A DNA stretch of 64,000 nucleotides from Persicaria tinctoria. Lineage: Eukaryota; Streptophyta; Magnoliopsida; Caryophyllales; Polygonaceae. How positions within the stretch are numbered: the stretch's first letter is position 1; each line of letters opens with the position of its first letter. The stretch covers positions 8,494,001 to 8,558,000 of the forward strand of contig JBANSL010000005.1 in NCBI GenBank assembly GCA_037127255.1, read 5' to 3'. Below are positions 34,917 through 46,915 of the stretch, piece after piece. Below the pieces are notes generated by a model, which did no database searches, was not told the origin of the DNA, and saw nothing but the letters and a program-made list of their open reading frames with translations. Position numbers and translations under genes: made by a program.

Positions 34917-36768
34917 TTATTGGGATATAAATGCTATTGGGGTTGGTAATTCTATAATTTTTCTTTAGTGACTCTTTGCTGACATGTTCAAGACTTTCTT
35001 CTATTATTTCTACTATCCCTTTGTTATTTCTTAGGGCTAGATGACCTGGATCTACTGCTTCATCTTCAGATAGCTCGATATAATCCAAACCTCCTAAGGC
35101 TTCTGCTAGTCTATTGTTTTTCTTATTTTTTAATTCATTAGCATAATGATTGGATTCTCCGCATGCCCAACATTTGCAGTTTTTCTTTTTCTCAGGACAA
35201 AACGATGCTTTTTGGAAAAACCTTCTGTTTTTAGAGAATAGTTTTTTATAATACTTCTTATAATATTTTTCACCTCTTTGTTTATTGAAACTTTTTCTTT
35301 TATAGCTTCTTTTCCCTTGGTAATCTCTATTGTTACATCCACACTCTGTTGGCGTCTCCCAACAAGTTAAGAATTATTTTTTCATTCTTTGGGTGCTTCT
35401 CACGTCTCGACATTTTTTCTCGATCCATTTCCTAACATAGGAAATTCTGTTACCAAGAGTATCTTTATCTCCATTTTTAATTAACTCTCGATAGTCGATA
35501 CCCTTCACTTATTTGTTCATTAATTGGGGCAGGAAGTTTATCAAAGAAAATTTGCCTATTAGTGTTGTTTTCCCCTATCTTATAGTACTACTTCTCGAAT
35601 TCTGTTATGTAATTATCAACATATTTTATGTTACAGATTTTAAGATTGTTTAAGGTTCTTTGCCATTTTAAAGCCTCCTTATCTTTATCTTCATTTTCTC
35701 CAATGAATTCGTCTTCTATTAATTCACATATTAATGTGAACATCGTCACTAGGCTTGCCAAATTCCTAAGCCCTTGTTTTGGTTCATCACCTATAGCTCC
35801 ATACCAATCGGCGATACATCCATAGAAACTATATTCTATGTAATTAAGGAATTGAGAAGAGTTCCAACCTACATTCATGTTTAATACACTCATCATACTT
35901 TTCTTCCAGAACTCTATGATTTCACGCTTATTCCTTACACCATCTAGGTTTAATTTATAACATGTTTCACTTACGGGTTCTAGATTAATTTCTCTTTGAT
36001 TTGGTCTATGGTTTGGCATAACGCTTACTCCAAATCTTTCCTTCTTTTCTAGAAATTCTTTAAGTTTTAACCTAGGTCTATAATTGCTGGTTAAACCATG
36101 TTCATATCGTCTGTAATGTCTTCTAGCTTCATTTTGTTCTACAGGTTCATTCTCCCTCAGCATTCTTTGTCTTAAAATTTCATTTAACCTTTGTTAGACT
36201 TTAGATATGGGAATGTTTTCAATGTCTTTTAGGTTAATTAATCCCATTTGCTGATACACAGCTTCTTCATCTGAGTTCTTTTCAGACTCGTCGTCGCTCA
36301 TGACTTCTTGGTTCATGAACTTGGTTTCAATGGCTTTTTGTTTATGTAATTTCATCTTCCATTCTGGGTCATCCAACTTAGTGCTAAATCTCTTTATTTG
36401 TCGAATTGGATGTTGATTCATTTTAGGGTTTTGATTTTCGTCTTGGTCTTCTTCTACAGTCGCTTTTTTCGTTATATTATCTAATTTAGTAGAAAACTTC
36501 TTTTTGGATTTTTTTTTAAATGGATAACTGTATTTAAAAGGATCTTCTTTCTTGATTTCACCACTTGATGTTAGGCTTATCTGATGGCTAATTTCGTTAA
36601 TGGTTTTTAGATTTGTTGAGTGATGTATTTTGCTTGTTTCTTTTACAGTCTTAAATATTTTACTGCTAATCTCAATATATAATTGTTCTAATTTTTTAAC
36701 TTCGAGTTTTAGATCTATAAGTTGATCTAAAATGGTATTTAAAATTGCTCCAAAATGCTCATCGCGCT
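34917..36768 (-). pseudogene. Endogenous caulimovirid (pararetrovirus) coat-protein region, decayed
   Basis: Minus-strand frames read in the order 36768 to 34917. First is a Lys-rich, coiled-coil-like stretch. An acidic segment follows (SDDESEKNSDEEA, near 36300). The central part contains YGCIADWYGAIG and ends in YVDNYITEFEK, resembling the coat-protein core of plant pararetroviruses. Last comes a Lys-rich region with a zinc-knuckle-like CKCWACGESNHYANE, in which the final Cys of the usual CXCX2CX4HX4C is not conserved, and then an acidic tail. Lesions: in-frame stops at 36194-36196 and 35588-35590, further stops and shifts between about 35130 and 35590, and truncation at both ends. It is therefore an old chromosomal fragment and not a virus. 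No RT, protease or movement domain is seen. Confidence 0.65.
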
Positions 36769-36958
36769 ACTACAATTAAGGTCTATTGTAGCACTTCATT
36801 GCAACGGTTATTCTATTGTGGCGGTTTATTGAGGCGGTTTTATCTATTGTAGCGGTTCAGTAGCGATTTTAAACATGTATTCTATAACACTGACTATTGT
36901 GGCGGTTTTCAAAGGCGAGTGTGGCGGTTTTAAAAATACATTTTTTCCTTCCCTAATG
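36769..36958. mobile_element. CACTA-like terminus with subterminal repeats (fragment)
   Basis: CGCTACTACAATTAAGG resembles a CACTACTACAA terminus with one change. It is followed by repeated CTATTGTGGCGGTTT-type words (at least five), the subterminal-repeat pattern of CACTA elements. The other end is missing; the gypsy LTR begins right after it. Confidence 0.45.
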
Positions 36959-36959
36959 T

Positions 36960-39900
36960 TGTAACGGCCTAGAATTATGATTTCCGGGTTATGTTTCAAG
37001 GGATGAAATCCCTTGTTCGAATCTTGCAATCCAGGTACGGGTCGAGGTTTCAACTCATTTTAATATTAGTAGAAGGAGGGATTTCAAACCCATAAAAACC
37101 TCGAAGGGCCATTGGGTGCCCGTTACCTGTCCTAAGACTATGTCGCGAAATTCAATTCAAATGAATGTGAAGCGGAAGCAAGGTTAAGATACAAATGCCA
37201 CGACAAAGCCGGGTCAAAACCAAATCATAAGCGAGTGATTACCATTTTACCAAGTTAGAATATTAGCTAGGTTCTTCGATTCGCCAAAGAGTTTCCCGTC
37301 ACAGAAGCAAGGAGCAAACAATATCTGCAGAAAATACCTTAAAAAAAAGAACGGGGAAAGGAGTCAGATCGAGCCACTCATGCGGGACCGGCAGTCCTCG
37401 CTGAGGCCACATAGTATGTGCTATACCTAATAAAGATGCTCTAATGCAGTACGAAAGTCAAACACACTAGCATGCCCCTAAGTATAATAATGTGCAGGAA
37501 TACTGTAAAGGGCCCAAGACAATGCCAAGTGGCATATCCCTCTCCTACCTCCACCCCCTTCTGATAGGGCGGAGACTGGCCAGCTCGTGAATGCATTCCA
37601 TCATAATCGGGGGGGCACGCATGCCTAACCCGCTCCACAATAAAGCCCGCAGGCATATCATAATATAAAGAAGTCCATGACTCGATTGACTCAGGGTACC
37701 CGATGAGGCTGGGCTATCCTATGACCCTAGCAAAGACTCTAGGACTATCACAGATAACGGCCGTTCTGTTTCAAACACATAAAGTAAACAGATGCTCAAT
37801 CAATTAGTGCAACCTAAACATGATACTACATGGCATGCTTTTATGCATATGCAACACCTAACATAAAATGCAACAACAGGCATGAATGTCCAACCTGAGT
37901 AAGCCCCTTAGGGAACTTACCTGAAGATGCAGAACAGCAAAATAACGCAAGCAAGGGCCCAAATGCATGTCCAAAGCAATCCAAAAGCAGTACACACCTA
38001 TCATCAAGCTATTTTCATAAGCTACCGATCCATCATTCATACACACGGACTCCACGTTCTCAACATGCTTAAAACCAACCGATAGTAAAACCATTCTAAC
38101 TTCACAACCATATTTATAAATCAAAACTCGTAATTCATTTCAACTTCTAAAATCACAAATCAGGACAACACTAAATACATATTCCAATAATGTCTCTTTT
38201 AAACCATTTTATAATATAATAAAATTTCAGGATTTATAAAATCACCAAATCATAATATTAATAATATTTCAGAAATAATTTAACCTTAAATAAAAGCCTA
38301 TAACGGAATTATATAACATCTAGTAATATAAAAACCCACATATAAATAGAATAACAATAACAGCAGCCCAGAAGAGAGGATTAGGCCCAAACTCGGAAGA
38401 AGCTCGGATCCGGCCCAGATCCAAAGCCTAACCCATGTTCAAATCTGATTTTCTTAAAATGAACCAAACCGAACCGGGAAATAAAAGAAAATGGATGAAC
38501 CGGACCCAAGGAAAGAAATTAAAAACCGAACCCGTCTCCTTCAACGCAGAACAGATCCCAGACCCGCCGATCGGAAAACGAAGGGGAAGAAGAAGAGCTC
38601 GGCCAAGCGGCGGCAGGCTTGCCCGAAGTCCGACCATCCCCGACCTCAAACAACAAAAAGGTTCGACACTAGAGCAAAGAAGAAGGAGGGAGAGAAGTCT
38701 CACCGAGGTTTCAAAAGGTTCGTCGGAAAACATCGCCGGAGACTCGATTCGGGCTCGCCGAAGGTCGGAACGCGCAGATCTTAGCCTGGGAAGAAGGAAA
38801 AGATTAGAAACGAGGGCCTATAAGGGGTAATCGATCGGAATCGAGAGAAACCTGTTTTTGACCTCTTGGAGTGTAAAGACCGGGAAATTTTATAATATTA
38901 AATAACTAAAATAATAATTTATGATGGATAAAGTTGATATTCGGGGAATTTTGAAATTTTTTTGTCCTCGGGTTATTTGGATTGTTCTAAATCTTTCAAA
39001 GCTAGTTCCGGCATTATTTGATTGAAAAATTAGAACATGTTTTATCCCGCTTTTATATGTCGAGAAATCGAAAATAATATTCGGATTTAATTATTTAACT
39101 TGGAATTGGAAATTTTAAACGAGTCGGGATAATGTCGAGAGAGCGGGTTTCAGGGATTTTATTCCGGGTATTTGAAATATCTTTTTGGGACCACTTGTTG
39201 TTTTGTTCTTCCCCATTTTCTTCCATCTGCATTTGGGCTCAGGGTGCAGCTCCTCTCTTGTCTTCTTCCTTGCAGCTGTAGCCTGTAGGATTTGTCCTTG
39301 TATGTATAGCGTTCAGCCTTTCCCCATCCACCAGCAAACACACACACCCTCTCTTGCATTCTGTCCTCGATATGCAGAAGACAAACCCACAAAAGAAGCT
39401 CTCTCCCTCTTCCATTCCCTTCCTCTTCAATGTCCAGTGACGCCCCACCATTCTAGGCCTTCACCGAGCACCACCTCTCCCTTCGTTTCTGTCGACGGAA
39501 TAGCAACCCCCAGCTTCTCCTCCCATTTCTCGAGCACAGCGAGCAGCCCCGGGGGCCATCGGAGCACCGTCGCCGCCGCCGTCTTCCTCCCTCCTCTGAT
39601 TTTCCTGATTCTGATCGGTAAGGCCCCCTCCTTATTTTCCTTTCACTCTCAAACCTCGTAAAGTTCGCACCTTTATGACTTCCCCCTTCGTCCAGGACAA
39701 GTAAATAACAGCCCCGAGTCGTCGGCGAGCCTAATCGAAGCTCCAATCGAGCGATTTCCGGCGAATCGAACTCGGTGAGCTTCTTCCCTTCCTTCCTCTT
39801 CCTTGGCTGCGTTTTTGTGTCTTTTTCGTGTCCATGAGGTCGGGTTGGGTGGTCGAAGGAGCTGGCGTCGCCGGTGAATATCCTCTCCTCCGTCAGATTT

Positions 39901-42900
39901 CCAGATTTTCGAACGCAGAGGTTGGCGAGGGAGGTGATGAATAGTGGACCGGGTTCTTCTCTTTTCTTTTTTTATGAACCGGCCGGTTCGACTTATCTTC
40001 CCGGTTCACTTACTCAGATCTTGGATTTTTGGGTTGGGCCTAACTTTTTCGGGTGTGGGCTCGGATCCAGGTTTTCCTTTCCGGGTTATAACAAACTGGG
40101 AGATGTGGGTCTTTTCTCTTCTGGGCTCGGTTTAGGGCCTTAAAAATTCGGGCTTCGGGTTGGGGAGTGTGGTATTGGGCTTGATGGGTTTTGTTTTATA
40201 AATTGTTAAAGTTGTTGTTGGGTTATATGTTACATGTCATGAACTTATGACTATATGTTATGAGTTATATTTAATTATTGTTAGTCTATTAAATTATTAG
40301 TATATGTTGATTCTGATTTTAGTGATAAATATATTTTCTGTAAAATCATTAAATATTGTATATTTGTTTAAAGTATAGAATTAATTGGAATATTTATATA
40401 CTATGTGGTTATGTGTTGTTTTAATATTTGATTTTGGAAATGGTAAAGTAAATTGGTATTATTGGTTTATAAATATGGGATATTAAAATGGATTTGTTTT
40501 TAGAAATGTTTATCCATGTCTTAAATTACTTGAAACATTAAAGTCAAGGTTTTGAAATGAAAATGCCGGAATTACTTTAATGGTATAAATTTACAAGTTG
40601 ATTAAAGATTTAATGTTTATAAATGGGTTTTGGCCAAGTATGATTTGAGAAATTATTTTGAATATGAGTTGACTTAAATTGGGATTTAAGAGTTTGACAA
40701 ATATGTTTGGTACGATTTTATCAATGGGTTTGATTGGGAGAATGATTTTGGTTGATGTTGATCATATCGGAAAGGTTTTGGAAAATGGTTTTACCATCGA
40801 CCGGTTTTGAGTATGTTGAGAACTTGGGTTTCGTGTGTGTGAATGATGGACCGGTAGCTTATGAGAATGACTTGATGATAGGTGTGTATTGCTTTTGGAT
40901 TGATTTGGACTTGCATTTGGGCCCTTGCTTGTGTTATCTTGCTGTTCTGCATCTCCAGGTAAGTCTCTTCGGAGCTTACTCAGATTGAATAGAGCTATTC
41001 CCTGCTTTAGGTGCATGATATACTAGGTGCTTGCATTCATGATCAGCATGCCATGTAGTACCGTGCTAGGTTGCATCGATCGTTGAGCATTCTATTTCTT
41101 TGTGCGTATGTAAACAGAACGGCCGTTATCTGTGATAGTCCTAGAAGTCTTTGCTAGGGTCATAGGGTAGCCCAGCCTCATCGGGTACCCTGAGTCAATC
41201 GAGTACTTCCTTATGTTATGATATGCATGCGGGCTTTATTGTGGAGCGGGTTAGGCATGCGTGCCCCCCGATTATGAATGAATGCATTCACGAGTTGGCC
41301 AGTCTCCGCCTGTCGGAAGGGGTGGAGGTAGGAGAGGGATATGCCACTTGGCATTGTCTTGGGCCCTTTACAGTATTTCTGCACAATATTATGAACTAGG
41401 AGCATGCTAGTGTGTTTGAATTTCGTACTGCATTAGAGCATCTTTATTAGGTATAGCGTATATGTGTGCTTATGGTTGGGATGCAGAGTTAAGTGGGCAT
41501 CGATCTGATCCCGCCCCAAATCAATTTTTTTAGGAATTATTTATGTTCATCCTATCGGTGCTGTTTGCTTATTGCGCGGGTCATTTTGTCGGCGGAGAGT
41601 GAGCGCTGGAGTTATAGACTTCACCAGACTCTGATTATATTGTTTTGGATTTATACTTTTGACTCCGTTTTGACTCGGCTCCGCCGTGGCACTTGTATCT
41701 GTACTTTACTTCCGCTTTACTTCCGTTTGAAATGGTTTCCGCGACATAGTCTTAGGACAGGTTAAGGGTACCCAATGGCCCATCGAGGTTTCAGGGTTTG
41801 AAATCCCTCTTTCTACAAATCTTAAAATGAGTTTGAAACCTCGACCCGTACCTGGATTGCAAGATCCGAACAAGGGGTTTTATCCCTTGAAACGTAACCC
41901 AGAAATTATAATTCTGGCCCGTTACATGGAGACGGACAGAGGAGGCGGGGAATGGAGGCAGCTCCTGGGCTCGGTTCGAGGTTCCGACGACTCCCGGCTG
42001 CTGTTGCTTCTGCTACAGACGCCGGAGAGGGGGGGAACTTGGAGATGTTGATGTTGGCGTGGTCGGACATGGGAGGAGCTTTTGATGCTCGGAGGGAAGG
42101 AGGAGATCGATGCCCCTGCTGATCTTCCCGGCGAGACAGGGGAGCCTGCACTCAGCGTCTCCGGCGACGACAAGGAGGAACGAGGATGAGGGGTGGTCGT
42201 TGGTGGTGACTCAGGGCTGGCGAGAGAAGAAGAATAGAGAAAGGAAGGAGGTTTCTTTGGGGTTTTGAACATCAGAGGGGATAAGACAGGAGTGAATCAA
42301 GAGGGTTGTATTTGTGAGGATTGTTTGGGGCTTGTGCTGATCTGCTCCCAATTTGAAGAGAAAGGAGTGAGGTGCTAGCTGTTTGGGTCTTTGGTAAATG
42401 GCGTGGGAGGAGGCCTGAAATGGTGCAGGTATTTGTTTGACATTTTGCTTAAAAAGGAGAGAGAGAGAGAGAGAGATAGGTGGATAGAGGAGAGTTTACC
42501 CAGAATTAGTTGATTTCATCTGTTGAATTCAGAATGGGGAAAAGAGTGCAAGGGGGGAGGAGACAAAAGGAGTGATCCCAAATAAAATTCAACACCTGAG
42601 AAATTAAATCCCAAAACCCGCTCTCTTGATCTAATTCCGACTCGATCAAAATAACGCTTTAAAATTTCAAAGATGTCGCATCCCAAAGTTTATTTCAAAT
42701 CCCAAGGTAAAATGACGGAATTGTCCTTCAAGGTTCAAAATTAGGCCGGAATCCGCTTGAAGAATTTTAAAATACGATTTTTAAGGTGAAGATGGGGATT
42801 TTCAAATATCCGATTATTATCATTATTATTATTATTATTATTACCTAAATCCCTTTTATTTTATTATTTATTAGAATTTATTATTTAAAAATCCGACTCT

Positions 42901-42905
42901 TTACA
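36960..42905 (-). mobile_element. Gypsy 3' LTR (about 2.9 kb), split by a second LTR
   Basis: On the minus strand the LTR starts at 42905 (TGTAAAGAGTCGG), runs to about 41927, resumes at 38871 and ends at 36960 (CCGTTACA). The gap is filled by the LTR at 38872-41926. Both halves match that inserted LTR in the inverse orientation. For example, GAGAGCGGGTTT blocks face each other at 39130-39160 and 42610-42640, and GTACGGGTCGAGGTTT occurs in inverted copies at 37035 and 41850. Immediately outside the right end the minus strand encodes VSGTRLVFRGG then stop, a typical plant gypsy polyprotein tail, followed by a purine-rich tract. This identifies the piece as a 3' LTR. Its outer duplication is not visible. 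Confidence 0.85.
38872..41926 (+). mobile_element. Solo LTR of the same gypsy family, 3,055 bp
   Basis: It begins TGTAAAGACCGGG and ends GGCCCGTTACA, flanked by the perfect 5-bp duplication TGGAG (38867-38871 and 41927-41931). It is inserted in the opposite orientation into another LTR of the family. There is no internal region or second LTR, so it is a solo LTR left by LTR-LTR recombination. It is unusually long for an LTR. It contains a CT-rich block (39200-39480) like a transcribed leader. Open frames inside it (for example 39185-39661) have no recognisable domain and are probably incidental. Confidence 0.9.
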
Positions 42906-43370
42906 TCATCCACCTCTAAAAACAAGTCTCGTCCCCGAGACTAAAATCAAAATAAAGTAGGGGATGGAGTTGAAATTGATGAGTCCAAGGACCATGTCCA
43001 AAGATCTTGTAATCATCTCGGTTGCGTCTTCCGAGATTCTCACGACATCCTAGTCACGGTCGTGACATCTCCAATTGGCCTTGACAAGTATGCAGTAAGC
43101 GCCCCTATCACATCCTTGCTTCGACTTTTCGGAAGTACCACAACTCTAAAAGTTCTACAATATCATCACTAAGTCTTAGCAAGCACCCTACAAGCACCCT
43201 CATAAAATGCTTGTATCCACTTCGTGAAGTATCATAGAGTTACCCGGGATTGAAAAGTTTCTAAAGGGATTCCGCAATTGAAAATAAAGATTAGCCTCAA
43301 AATTCTCAATATTGTTCATTCTTGAATGAAGCTTCTTAGATCCCTTTTCTACCTTTAAGGATCTTTTTTT
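42906..43370 (-). pseudogene. Gypsy polyprotein C-terminal tail, fragment
   Basis: Minus-strand sequence ending at 42906 encodes FILILVSGTRLVFRGG and stop, abutting the LTR start. In plant gypsy elements the polyprotein ends with such an RGG-type tail just before the polypurine tract. Farther right the coding quality is poor and no integrase or chromodomain is recognised, so only the extreme 3' end of the element survives. Confidence 0.55.
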
Positions 43371-43820
43371 TTTACCATCTTACCTTTATTTTCACTATTT
43401 ATTTCTCTCTCTTTCTAACCATCTTTATCATGAAAATAATGAATAAGTTATGTACATCTACATAACTTCAAAATTATTCACACAATCATGTGCTTATGAT
43501 TTTTTAATATTTGTACGGGAGCTTATATTTTACTTTTTAGATCTATGCTAATGATAATAATTATATATTCATTTCAAATTATATTAGGTGGTGTGTTTGA
43601 TTATTATTACTACTTTACCTTATTAAATCATTTTCAAAATTTGTATCGTATCTCTTTCCAACTAATTTATAAATTATAAAAAAAATACTTTATACATATT
43701 TTTGTTGTAAACACGTATATATATTAATATAGTATTATATAAATATATAAATATATAATATGATGTTCAAATTAAAATGGATCAAGCTCCCTTGCCTTCA
43801 AAGCACGGGTATTACACTAG
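43371..43820 (+). mobile_element. Helitron 3' end (element A)
   Basis: GCACGGGTATTACACTAG ends at 43820 and is followed by T. Helitrons end in CTRR preceded by a hairpin; here CCCTTGC and GCACGGG form an imperfect stem. The 5' end was not found, so the left boundary given is only a limit. The second element begins 25 bp on. Confidence 0.5.
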
Positions 43821-43837
43821 TATTTACTAACAATCTA

Positions 43838-45915
43838 TATCTATATATGACCTTAATTTAGAAGACTTTGCTTACGTGTCAATCTTAGAGGAGTTTTAGG
43901 AATATTGACCAATTAATTTTTTTTCCTTCATTTTTTATTTCTCCTTTTCCCTTTTTTCCATTTTATTTAATCCTCCATTCTCTTTTATTCTTAACATATT
44001 TACTAACAATCTATATATAACCTTAATTTAGAATACTTTGCTTACGTGTCAATCTTAGAGGAGTTTTAGGAATATTGACCAATTAATTTTTTTCCTTCAT
44101 TTTTTTATTTCTCCTTTTCCCTTTTTCCATTAATTTTTTTTAATCCTCCATTCTCTTTTATTCTTACCATATTTACTAACAATCTATGTATAATGTTAAT
44201 TTAGAAGACTTCGCTTACATGTCAATCTTAGAGGAGTTTTAGGAATATTGACCAATTAATTTTTTTTCCTTCATTTTTTTATTTCTCCTTTTTCGTTTTT
44301 TCCATTTTTTTTTAATCCTCCATTCTCTTGTATTCATAACATATTTACTAACAATCTATATATAACCTTAATTTAGAAGACTTTGCTTACGTGTCAATCT
44401 TAGATGAGTTTTAGGAATATTGACCAATTAATTTTTTTTCCTTCATTTTTTTTATTTCTCCTTTTCCCTTTTTTCCATTAATTTTTTTTAATCCTCCATT
44501 CTCTTTTATTCTTACCATATTTACTAACAATCTATATATAATGTTAATTTAGAAGACTTCGCTTACATGTCAATCTTAGAGGAGTTTTAGGAATATTGAT
44601 CAATTAAATTTTTTTTCCTTCATTTTTTTATTTCTCCTTTTCCGTTTTTTCCATTTTTTTTAATCCTCCGTTCTCTTTTATTCTTAACATATTTACTAAC
44701 AATCTATATCTATATAAACTCTTAATTTAAAAGAGTTAAAGCTTACGTGTCAACCTTAGAGCGATTTTAGTTATTTTGACCAATTATATTTTTTTATTCC
44801 TGTTATTCTCCTTTTATATCTTTATACTTTAATTTCTCTTTATTTTTCTTTAATTTTTTCTACGGGACTCTTAGGGTTATTCTCCTTTCCGTTTGGCCGT
44901 CTCCTTCTCCGCCTGGCCATCTCATTCTCCTTGCTCCGCCTGGCCATCTTCGTGACTCCATCTCCTTTTCCGCCTCCTCCTATCTCCCAAGATCGAAATC
45001 CGCTCTCTCACTTCTTCTTCAATGCCTATGTCCTTCTCCAATTTTCATCAGCTTAATCGAATTCATCCCATATTTCTTATCCTTCATTTTCGACCTCCTT
45101 ATTCGAATTCGTCCCATCTCTTTGAAGAGCCCGACGTCTCCTTCTCCCATGCTCATCTCCTCTTCTGAATTCTTCCCATCTCCTTCTCCAATCTTCTTGG
45201 GGGGAGTAGGCCAAAATTGAAGTGCTTTCGAAGATTACAGAGGTTGTTAGTACTTTAGTTGTGGAGCTTAGCGCCGTTATGGGGTTATGGTGGAGCTGAG
45301 CGTCGTTATGGGGTTATGGTGGAGCTGAGCGTCGTTATGGGGAACACAATCTATATCTATATATAACCTTAATTTAGAAGACTTTGCTTACGTGTCAATC
45401 TTAGAGGAGTTTTAGGAATATTGACCAATTAATTTTTTTTCCTTCATTTTTTTATTTCTACTTTTCTCTTTTTTCCATTAATTTTTTTTAATCCTCCATT
45501 CTCTTTTATTCATAACATATTTACTAACAATTGGGCTTAATTCAAAACATTGAATTCAATCTAATATAACCATTAGGCTTAACTCACATTTATGTACTAA
45601 CTAATGAGTTTAATTCAAAACATTGAATATAATTATTAGTTGTGACACATCACTTTTAAATGCATGATTCAGATTTCAAAATTTCTAAAAAAGTTACAAT
45701 GGTATTGATATTATTATTACCTGGGTGATTTAAAATATCTACATTTATGTATTATACTTTAGACGAGATATAAAAAAATTATTTTAGAATTATAAGATAC
45801 ATTTATGGTAAAGTTTATTTTATCTTAACTTTTATTAGAATTTTATAATATATTTATATATATTATTAATATTTTAGTTTTAAAAAACCGCGCCATGGCG
45901 CGGGAATTGTACTAG
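43838..45915 (+). mobile_element. Helitron(s) with a tandem array of 5'-end-like units
   Basis: The right end is a textbook Helitron 3' terminus. The palindrome CCGCGCCATGGCGCGG (45888-45903) is followed after 8 bases by CTAG (45912-45915) and then T. The left part is an array of about 170-175 bp units. Each starts with AATCTATATCTATATATAACC or a variant, the usual start of plant Helitrons (TC after A), and continues with AGAAGACTTTGCTTACGTGTC and AGGAGTTTTAGGAATATTGACC. Units start near 43835, 44009, 44180, 44351, 44530, 44698 and 45347. Between units six and seven is unique CT-rich sequence (44800-45340). No Rep/helicase is encoded. Confidence 0.7.
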
Positions 45916-46139
45916 TTTATATTAATTATTAACCTTATATCTTAACTCATTACAAAACCTATTATTTTTATAATTACTTGAAAATATTTATTAAAAATTT
46001 TCAAATAAACTATTTTAGTTAATCTTAACATAAAATTTAATAAAAATAATTTTAATATAATTAATATAACTTATTAACAAACTTGCAGAATTGGCAAGTG
46101 ATATCCCACCCTCAGAAAAATTTGGTCAAATTTAAAGGT
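45916..46139. other. AT-rich spacer
   Basis: Very AT-rich sequence after the Helitron terminus. No feature recognised. Confidence 0.4.
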
Positions 46140-46915
46140 GTGATAGAAACGCGGTTTGAAACCGCATCTTTATCACTTTGTATTTTCACATTTTAAAAAA
46201 AAATCAATGAGTAAAACACAGGTTTATACCGCGTTTTACGTTATTAAAAAAAAATAAGGGAAGACGAAGGGGGAAGGGCAGGAGATGGGGAGGCGGCCGA
46301 CGGGGAGCCAGAGCCCGAAGCAGCCACAAGTCTTGTCCACCGCCGAGAGCCGGATCCCAGAGCCCGTAGCCTGTTCCTTTCCGATCGACCACGACCATCG
46401 CCTTCACTCAACCACAACGGAGGCAACGTTGGCAGGCCTCCCTTCCCGATCCAATGGCTGCCCGGCCATCAAGATTCGCGCCTTCACCGGCACAGATCTC
46501 GATATAGGGCTCGTACCCGGCGACGGAGAGGCCAGCGAAGGCGGTTGGGGGTAGGGAATGATGGGGCGAGGTGGAGGAGGAAGCGGAGAAGGGAGATAAG
46601 GCAGCGGATTGGCGGAGGTGACGATAGCCATGGCAGAGGCGGCGGATTGGCCTCCCTCCCGGCCTCTCCCCGACCTCCGATCTGGCACCGGCCCATCACT
46701 CCACCTCCATCCTCTTGCTTCCATCTCCTCCTTTCCCTCTGGTTCTTTGGGAAAGGAATGAAACGCGGCCTGATGCCGCGTTTCAGGCGCTTCTTTTTTC
46801 TTTTCTTTTTTAATTTAAAGATAAAAATAGGTAAAAACGCTGTTTAAAATCGCGTTTCTTTCATTTGTTTTTTTTTCCATCCTTCAGATTTTTCTTCTTG
46901 TGAATAAAACGCGGT
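46140..46915. repeat. Block bracketed by AAACGCGGT/ACCGCGTTT palindromes
   Basis: Short hyphenated palindromes of one family occur at 46147-46170 (AAACGCGGTTTGAAACCGC), 46229-46239, 46761-46783 (AAACGCGGCCTGATGCCGCG), 46830-46857 and 46906-46916. They surround a GC-rich block (46260-46740) that is open in several frames on both strands but has no recognisable protein. They look like subterminal repeats of an unidentified DNA transposon. No TSD was found. Confidence 0.45.

Noticed and set aside
39185..39661. 158-codon open frame starting MGPLVVLFFPIFFHLHLGSG
   Set aside because: Lies within the solo LTR's CT-rich leader, has no domain, and is matched by frames on the opposite strand.
36960..42905. 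A large TIR transposon suggested by the inverted TGTAA ends and inverted arms
   Set aside because: The inverted arms are explained exactly by one LTR inserted into another with a TGGAG duplication, and the outer right flank is a gypsy polyprotein tail plus polypurine tract.
46285..46847. Overlapping open frames in the GC-rich island
   Set aside because: GC-rich composition leaves several frames open on both strands; none resembles a protein family.
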